A stretch of DNA of 64,000 nucleotides from contig NC_072896.1 in assembly GCF_027943255.1 (NCBI RefSeq), forward strand, positions 34,746,501-34,810,500. The letters are read 5' to 3'. A model generated the notes under the pieces. The model did not search any database and was not told the DNA's origin. It saw only the letters and a program-made list of their open reading frames with translations. Source of the stretch: Anastrepha obliqua (lineage: Eukaryota; Arthropoda; Insecta; Diptera; Tephritidae). The stretch's first letter is position 1. Every line of letters begins with the position of its first letter. Shown in pieces: positions 57,331 to 64,000 of the stretch. Both the position numbers and the translations under genes were made by a program.

Positions 57331-58305
57331 TAGTTTGTATATAATTATTTTTTCCTTGGCTCCTTGTCCAAAGGCTTAATAGCTAAGTTTAATTCAGTAG
57401 TTCTTGCATAGTGGGACTCCATTAACTTTTCGAGTTTTAGTATATTTAATTATTTTGTTTATATTATTCATATACGTACAGCGCTCCAGTGAAAAATGCC
57501 ATGTATCTGCTTAAAAATACACCTCTCAACGCTTCGATGGATTTGCAAACGGACATAATATACGGACCTGTGCTTTACTAAATGCTTCACTAAACTTACT
57601 AATTCATTGGACGTATTTAAATATAATTTGTAAAGTTATGGAAATCCCGTTTGAAACTTTCAAGGACTAATAAGCTCACTCTCAGCTAATAATGGCAAAA
57701 TACAAAAAAGATCTGAGGGAAGATATTTTTCAAAACCGACAAAAAAATACTTTTTTTCGCAAAACTTTTTTTAAATTTTCAATCTGAATCAAGAACCACT
57801 TTTTTCAAAACTTTTTTTATAAACCTAAAAAAAATTATTTTCTAACTTTCAAAAAAGAATTAAAAAAAAATTTCCAACTTTTGTAATATCTTTATATATA
57901 TAAATGAATGTTTGTCTGTATGCCCTCGATCAACTCAAAAATTACTGGACCGATTATTATACAAGTCGTTCAACAGATTTTTTCGAAATAAACAAAATCA
58001 ATAAAATGGTTTAGAATGAATTGAATATTTGTATACTGATTTTTCTTTAAACACAGCTAGTGTTTGTATATATTCCTTCAAAAAATGCTTTTTCTATCTT
58101 TCAAAAAAACTTAAAAAAAATTTCCTACTTTTTTCTTAATATTATATTGTATATTTTATCCTAAAAAATAAAAAACATGTTTAAAAAAATGTTAAAAAAT
58201 CAGAAATATTTCACATCATAATTTCAACGTTCAATAAATCTCAAAATTATTAAATATTTATGAAAATTCTAACTAAATTTATGTATACGTCTTTTAAATA
58301 TTATT
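57331..58305. other. No recognised gene; AT-rich from 57760
   Basis: 57890-58060 begins with TATATATAAATGAATGTTTG and contains AAAATTACTGGACCGATTAT, a type of sequence often found at the end of dispersed insect repeats. From 58130 the block carries ATATTTTATCCTAAAAAATA and AATAAATCTCAAAATTAT (58233), shared with the block at 41200-42985. Confidence 0.4.
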
Positions 58306-58600
58306 CTAATTAAACTGCTTGATTGCCCATTGAGTTGTTCGGAAAGCAATTTCGTTTTGTTTTGGGGTGAAAATGAAGGACGATCTTAAACCCAGGCTTT
58401 TTGAGTGGTCATAAACAGTTGAATTCGATGAACTTAACCTCTCACCGATCTCACGTGTTGTTATTCGCCGGTTTGCATTGACTAATGCGTTTATCGCATT
58501 TTTATCAGTTTCAACCGACCTTCCAGACATCTTCGACATCAAAATTGCCGCATCGAAATTTTGCAAACTAGTTCTAGCAATGGCGTCGATAGGGAGGTAA
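58306..58600 (-). pseudogene. Mariner transposase N-terminal fragment
   Basis: On the minus strand NANRRITTREIGERLSSSNS, followed by TVYDHSKSLGLRS, is the second helix-turn-helix of a mariner transposase. Upstream, SGRSVETDKNAINALV is the linker (usually SGRPVKTDE). The WVPH motif that should follow is not found. The codons after LGL (SSFIFTPKQNE) do not fit. No catalytic domain or terminal repeats are visible. Confidence 0.72.
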
Positions 58601-58699
58601 GATGGCAAGAGTACCCCCGGTATACTTGAAGTAGTACTTACGTGCCGTTTTGATACCATAATGTGAACCACTACCTGCGAAAAGATTTAGGGAAGAAAA

Positions 58700-59120
58700 A
58701 CTTGTCTACAGTCATTCAGTGCTGTTGATGTAGCGGAGGAGAGAAAAGGGATCTAAGCTGGAGAATTTTTTCAAGTCATTCCCAAAGGGCACGCTAAGGA
58801 ATCTCAAGTGGCTAGCCCCAGAGCTTCTGCAATAAGGGTTGTACGGAATTCCAAGCTTCTCCGCATGAGTACCGATCACCCAGTGACTAGTGAACACCGC
58901 AATGAGTTTGGAAATTGAATGGCGGGGGATTCCCATCACCTTTAGAGTTATTTTTCTCTCGTATTGAGACCATAGTGTTTTCGAAATAGCATACGATGAG
59001 ACAGACCACCATCTGTATTGCGCTTTTTTTAGAAAGAAATTGTGTAGTTTCCCTTTAACAACGGTCAAGGGGTCAACGATGTCTGAGAAGGGGGCAGCTG
59101 AAACCGGTTTTGGCATATTG
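58700..59120 (-). pseudogene. LINE C-terminal fragment (family A)
   Basis: The minus strand reads DPLTVVKGKLHNFFLKKAQY, AISKTLWSQYERKITLKVMG and RHSISKLIAVFTSHWVIGTH, then AEKLGIPYNPYCRSSGASHL. The Cys/His motif is mostly lost. The alignment with 4525-5215 and 24740-25690 is clear; the region before RNase H is missing. Open over 134 codons. Confidence 0.8.
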
Positions 59121-60695
59121 TCAACACATCTTCTCCATACGCATCTAGCTTGAACAGCATTTTTACCTTTTCTATAGTTAAAAAGTAAAATATGACCATA
59201 TTTAAAAGGGCTCCGACCAAAAACTACTGCGTAAAATCAATTGAACTTATTCACACACAAACCTTGCTATATCAGTTGTCAAAACATTTAATGACAATGC
59301 GACTTAAATGTGAAGTTAGCTGTAAAAAAATGCAATTAAATCCTCTGTAGGGAAGAAACGAAATTATTTTGCGAACAATCCAATATATACGTGGAACAAA
59401 ATGCTTGAATAAACAAGTGAAAATTAGATTTACTTGTACTTAACTCTACGAATTTAATTTGTCGTCAAGTGCCACCTGTTTGTAGCGCTTCTGCTTCCAC
59501 TAGTCACCTCCACGTGTTAGATGACCTACCGCTTCTCCGACTACCTTGCGGGTTCCAGATTTCAATATGGACGTGTATCTGTTTCGTCAATTCCCAGAGG
59601 TTGGTGTTAATGATGATAACCGGCTAGAAAACGCGCTCAATTTTGCAAAGACTTCGATTGATAAATACCTGGAGTGCTTGTATATCACGCATATTTGTAT
59701 TCCATACAAGCAATACGTTACAATTCTAGTACAACAGGCTTTACATTAGAATCAAAGATCCTCAATTTCGTGTGCCTGGATATATCTAAGTATGTGAAGA
59801 TCCCCACACTTTATCCAAAGGACCAAACACAGCGACCCTTTGATGCTCGATTGCAAATTTCGGATGCTAAACTGCCATTTTTGTTGATGAGGCTTCCGAG
59901 TTAGCAGAACTCATTTGCTACTTCGAGTTTAGTGCCATTAAAAGGGCTATTCTTAATATTAGAATCTGTATCTAACGCAGGGTGACCATTTCTTCTGAAA
60001 ATCGGTTTACTTGTGGAACAAAACTCGAAAAGTTATAGGAATCCCACAGTATCAGTTATTAATGATAAAAATAAGAAAAAAAAGACGAGAGGATACTTTT
60101 AAAAAATGCCAAGCACATTATTTTTTCTCAAAAATTTTTTACATAAAAATTAAGTTTTTCAAAAAATTTTTTTTCTAAATATATTTATTTATTTGTTTAG
60201 ACAAATAAAAAAAAACATGTCGACAAAAACGTTAAAGAACCAGAATACAGAACACAGAATAAATCTCAAAATGATTAACGTCGTTTAGAGATTTTAAAAC
60301 AACGATTTTTGTTTTTTCGATATTTCGAAAGTATAGTACTTTAAGAATATATTGTGAAATTTTCATGCGGAAATTCCCAATATTATAGCTTCTACAGCCC
60401 ATTAACTAGGTAGAGAGCGGTCCGCGTGCTCCTGTACTTCGAACTCATTTATCTCGAAATGACTTTTTTCGGCCTGGTGCGGTAAAAAAAAAACTATTCA
60501 ACCGAATCGTCTGAAATTTTAATACGTTGTTCACAACATCAATGGCTATCGCCCTACTAGAATCATATTATTATTTAATTAATTTGATTGATTGAAAAAC
60601 TGAAAAATCTCCAATTTTTAGACTGTCAAATGCAAAACCGCGCAATTTTGTCAATTTTTATTTTATTTTTGTTTCTAGTACGGGGCATAGCTACA
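59121..60695. other. No recognised gene; MITE-like and AT-rich remnants
   Basis: 60120-60280 belongs to the AT-rich repeat type (AATAAATCTCAAAATGATTA at 60258). 60400-60530 resembles the interior of the MITE at 9074-9758 (CTCGAAATGACTTTTTTCGG compared with CTCGAAACTACTTTTTCCGG). The rest shows nothing that I can name. Confidence 0.4.
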
Positions 60696-60699
60696 GTCA

Positions 60700-61364
60700 T
60701 AGGTAGCTAGGTTGGTATGATTGCCCAAAAAATGAGCACACTTGGACGAGGAAAAACGGTTTCGTCCTTTGTGGTACCATTATGAAGGAGGTGAGGTGAG
60801 AGATGAAGACCGATGGGATGCGGGGAGAGGGCGGTGAGAGGTGCTACTGGGATGGTTTAGAGTGTGTGGATTACGAACGTGCTATATCAGCAGGCGTAAC
60901 AAAGAAGTAAGAGCCAAGATGCCTGGATCTCAGATGAGGCTAATGTCAAAGAATTCGGACGCAGTCGAAAGTGAGGTCAGGCATTCCTTGACCAGTTTCG
61001 AATGCACCGTCACTGACCCGAGGGCCCTTATTGCCGCTTGGCTGTAGGAGTAAATATTTACTTTCTTCACTGTTAGTACGCATGTGAGCAGCCAATCAGC
61101 TGCCTCCTTGATTGCGGCTACCTCAGCCAGTATCACACTGCAGTGGTCCGGTAACCTGAATTTGAGTCTGATGGGGAGGTCCTCGCAGAAGACTCCTACG
61201 CCAACCTTTCCTTCCAACTTCGATCCATCCGTGAACAAGTTCACCAGACCTTGTCCCCAAGTGTAGCCCCCCGTCCACTCTTCACTTGATGGAATATTAG
61301 CTACAGTCATACTAATTAATAAATTTTTTGGTTTTTGTGTTTCTGATAAATTGAAGAATAACAC
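60700..61364 (-). pseudogene. LINE RNase H fragment with 3' UTR (family B), C-terminus deleted
   Basis: The minus strand from 61364 contains the first RNase H Asp (NLFTDGSKLEGKVGVGVFC), the Glu (ILAEVAAIKEAADWLL) and a damaged second motif, NIYSYSQAAIRAL, where Tyr replaces the catalytic Asp. After ASEFFDISLI a TGA replaces the Trp of WVPGH. The polymerase C-terminus is deleted, and the text joins a 3' UTR sharing TGGTACCACAAAGGACGAA-type sequence (60760-60780) with the copy at 51540-51600. The frame upstream of FTDG is open to 61364. Confidence 0.82.
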
Positions 61365-61900
61365 AGTCCAGATCCAATTTTTGAGAAGTCAACTTTTAAA
61401 ATTATTAAAATTGAAAAAAAAATTCTTTCATTTTTGTTTGTAAAAGAAGTTAAATAAAAGGCCTAAAAAATTTAAATATCGTTTCTAATTTTTTTTATTG
61501 TAAATAAAAATTTTTGAAAATAGCCTAAATTTTGAGCTCTAAATCATTAGGACCCCTTAAATATTTATATATTAAAAAAATTAGTTTGAAAAAAAATGTT
61601 ATCCTAAAAAAATTAAAATTTGAAAACAGGTTTATAAAAATGTTAAAAAACCCAAAGAGATTTCAATTTAAAAATTTCCATGGTAAAATTTTCAGCATAG
61701 AATAAATCTCAAAATTACTAGATATAAAAAAAAAATATTCAGTTTAGATTTTATTAGACACGACCCTACAAGTAAGTTATTGTTCAGAAAAATATGTGAA
61801 TATGTCGAAGCTACTTGGAACACTAGGCATGGAAACACTCATATTTATATTATTTTTTGTGTGTAAAATACATGATTTTATTTAATGAATCGCACAAAAT
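61365..61900. repeat. AT-rich repeat block
   Basis: It resembles 41200-42985: GTTATCCTAAAAAAATTAAAA, AAAAATGTTAAAAAACC and GAATAAATCTCAAAATTAC (61700). It is followed by GAAGCTACTTGGAACACTAG, a diverged form of the word near 43800. Confidence 0.6.
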
Positions 61901-62939
61901 CACCCTATCCTACAGCTCCTCTTGATCTTTCTATCTCAATCGCAGAACGCAGGACGATCATTTCAGAACAGACGTAATCCGATTATATGTGCGAGAGTAG
62001 CGGCAAGGGGGTTCGGCTAGGTCTGCAATTTTTTAAATATTTTTCACTGCTATTTTTGCTTTCATCATCGCCAAAGGGTATTTTTAGAATCGCTAGGTAT
62101 GTGGCGCTGTTGATATTATTCTAAGTAACTTGGATTGGACCCTTTGCCTGACATCGATGTGCCTAGAACAGCTAGTGTCTTACAGCTGTACGCCCTACAT
62201 AACTCATAGTGGGCACCATAACTTTACTCGATGATGCAACAGTTTTAAAACTTTCTTATCCTTATGATAATACAGTTAAATATACTCAACTTGTTCCGAT
62301 AAAATTGAGTGACTCTTTGCTACCGCATTAAAATATTCTCCCAAGAGTTTAGTGCTTCCTTTTAACTTCCTTCTTCTACACTTCCGGCAATCAGGCTGAC
62401 CAAATTATTTTAACCATTTTCTTTTCAAATTGATTTTCAAGTTAAAATAAGATTTCTCATTCAAACCTCTAAGCGAAAAGTGAAAGAAAAAGAAATTAAG
62501 TTGTTGACAAGCCGCTTAAGATATATTTGCTGTTGTACGAAATTACTTCTCACCAACTCATGTCACACGCGTCAAAGGTTAACAAGACAAAAGTTGATAT
62601 TTTGTCAATGAAAGTGAAAAATGATTTTAGACACACCAGCTGAAAGAAAATAGTCAGAAATGCTAAACGAAATTGTTGTGTGTACATCCACAAGCCAAAC
62701 TCTCCTTTTGCACTCATATTAAGTTTTAATAAAACTTGATAAACTCTTTCAGTAAATGGAATGTAGGTAATTTTTGGGTAGCCAACAATGTTCATAGTGC
62801 ACACTTGAATTCTATGGGTTTAAAGGGATTAAAGAGTTTTTCACAAATAATGCCACAGTAATGAATATTTCTTAGTTTTTCGTTTGTCATCTTTGAGATT
62901 TGCCAAGTAGGCAGGTGTATAAGTACAATTTTTTACAAT
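61901..62939. other. No recognisable gene
   Basis: No coding motif or repeat recognised. Confidence 0.45.
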
Positions 62940-63290
62940 AGAACAACGTCTCCAAATTATTCAGACTTATTATGAAAGTCGGCAATGTTTAAGAACAACA
63001 TTTCGGAAAGTTCGTAATTCGTAATAAGAAATAATCGTTCGAATGAGTCAATAACTCAAAGGTTGATGAAAAAATGTCAAGTAACTGGTTCTGTTGAAAA
63101 CATAAAAAGGACAAGCAGACCAAAAACTGGAGTTCTGTTGTGAATATTGCTGGTGCAGCTCAAAGTTTTGCCAAGCAACCTTCGTCATGGACTATTTCTC
63201 GGATTTTACATAAGGATTTGCATTTGCATACTTCCAAAGTTCAATTAACTCAAAAACTGAAGTCAACCGATTACACAGTCCTGCGAGGGT
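62940..63290 (+). pseudogene. Mariner-like transposase N-terminus (DUF4817-type HTH)
   Basis: The plus strand gives IQTYYESRQCLRTTFRKVRN, then, after frame changes, SVENIKRTSRPKTG-like codons, VVNIAGAAQSFAKQPSSWTI and SRILHKDLHLHTSKVQLTQK ending LKSTDYTV. These are the DNA-binding parts of a DD41D-related transposase. The gene is cut by the foldback from about 63280. A possible continuation, RYFVNWFFELDAGF, lies just beyond it at 63826-63868. No catalytic motifs are seen. Confidence 0.72.
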
Positions 63291-63819
63291 GAGTTTCTAG
63301 AATGGCTGTACTTGTTTCTTGTAGTTTTTTATGCGCTGAAAACGAATCTGACCTTCAAAATGCTCCATCACGTCAGGATTTTTGGTAAATGAAGCCTAAA
63401 AGGTCAAAAAATGGCCATTTTAGCCATTTTTGATAATTTTTTTTGGGATAGGAAATTTTTTTTTTTTCAATAGACGTTATACCCAACGTATACGTAACTG
63501 AAACTGTTAATTTCAAAATGTCATAACTTTTTTTTTAAAAAATCGTACAATAATTTTAAGAACTGGGTTTTAAAGCTAAAGAGTTGTACTATGCGACCTT
63601 TTCGTTGAAAATTGAAAAAAAAAAAATTCTATCCCAAAAAAAATTATCAAAAATGGCTAAAATGGCCATTTTTTGACCTTTTAGGCTTCATTTACCAAAA
63701 ATCCTGACGTGATGGAGCATTTTGAAGGTCAGATTCGTTTTCAGCGCATAAAAAACTACAAGAAACAAGTACAGCCATTCTAGAAACTGAAAAAAGTTAA
63801 ATTTCGCAGGCCTGTGTTA
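63272..63819. mobile_element. Long foldback (inverted-repeat) element
   Basis: Arms of about 180 bp at 63292-63472 and 63616-63788 are inverted and nearly identical, including GTTTCTAGAATGGCTGTACT, CTGACCTTCAAAATGCTCCA and AAATGGCCATTTTAGCCATT. The spacer is about 145 bp. A second, shorter pairing outside the arms (CACAGTCCTGCGA with TCGCAGGCCTGTG) extends the symmetry to 63272-63819. No coding sequence. Confidence 0.9.
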
Positions 63820-64000
63820 TCAGATATTTTGTGAATTGGTTCTTTGAACTTGATGCCGGTTTCTAGGCACTGGATCACTACTATCAATGAGTTGCTAAGT
63901 TTACGAATAGACACCATTCTCCGGATTCTCTGAAGTCTATAACGCAGGTCCGTCCCAAATTTTTAATCCTAAGGATTCGGAACTTAGCTCAGATATCTCA
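63820..64000. other. End of window
   Basis: It contains the possible continuation of the mariner-like gene (63826-63868) and then nothing that I recognise. Confidence 0.4.

Noticed and set aside
57890..58070. Helitron end
   Set aside because: The sequence type is familiar from dispersed insect repeats, but no diagnostic hairpin and CTRR end could be shown.

Overview
This window looks like transposon-rich, AT-rich DNA from a higher dipteran, most likely a tephritid-type fruit fly. The evidence is the mix of mariner subfamilies, a tRNA-headed SINE, a transposase gene with very short introns, and the absence of bacterial gene organisation. The species assignment is an inference. No host protein-coding gene was recognised. 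Nearly everything that can be named is a mobile element, and most copies are broken.

Layout. 0.3-5.2 kb: SINE pieces, an internally deleted mauritiana-type mariner (649-1642), a dead Tc1/mariner copy (2452-3666) and two LINE fragments. 7.3-9.8 kb: two deleted mariners, one of DD41D type, and a TTAA-bounded MITE. 10.1-12.4 kb: a minisatellite, a 500-bp ATGTT array and a LINE fragment. 14.3-19.5 kb: the best-preserved element, a hAT transposon with extended inverted ends and an apparently intact three-exon transposase gene (15300-17642, minus strand, 587 codons), itself carrying two MITEs. 20.3-27 kb: an R1-type LINE tail, AT-rich repeat DNA and further LINE fragments. 26.9-32.3 kb: a nest in which a LINE is split by a DD41D mariner with its TA duplication, followed by another mariner split at TTAA by a piggyBac-like element. 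33-37.3 kb: a LINE tail and an R1/Waldo-like LINE with an ORF1/ORF2 overlap, sitting in degenerate CATA/ACAY repeats. 40-47.7 kb: mariner-like relics, long AT-rich repeats and a TTAA MITE. 49.7-52.1 kb: two MITEs with mariner-like ends. The second has become an internal tandem array of its terminal motif and holds a 5'-truncated LINE with a perfect 10-bp target duplication. 53-61.4 kb: more LINE and mariner fragments. 62.9-63.8 kb: a mariner-like N-terminus next to a large, nearly perfect foldback.

The elements do not form a pathway. They record successive insertions. The most useful observations are the intact intron-containing hAT gene, the MITE-to-satellite array at 50.3-52.1 kb, the piggyBac derivative that keeps its N-terminus and Cys-rich C-terminus but has lost the catalytic core, and the AT-rich blocks that share a conserved short motif. 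No wholly new biological system can be claimed from the sequence alone.
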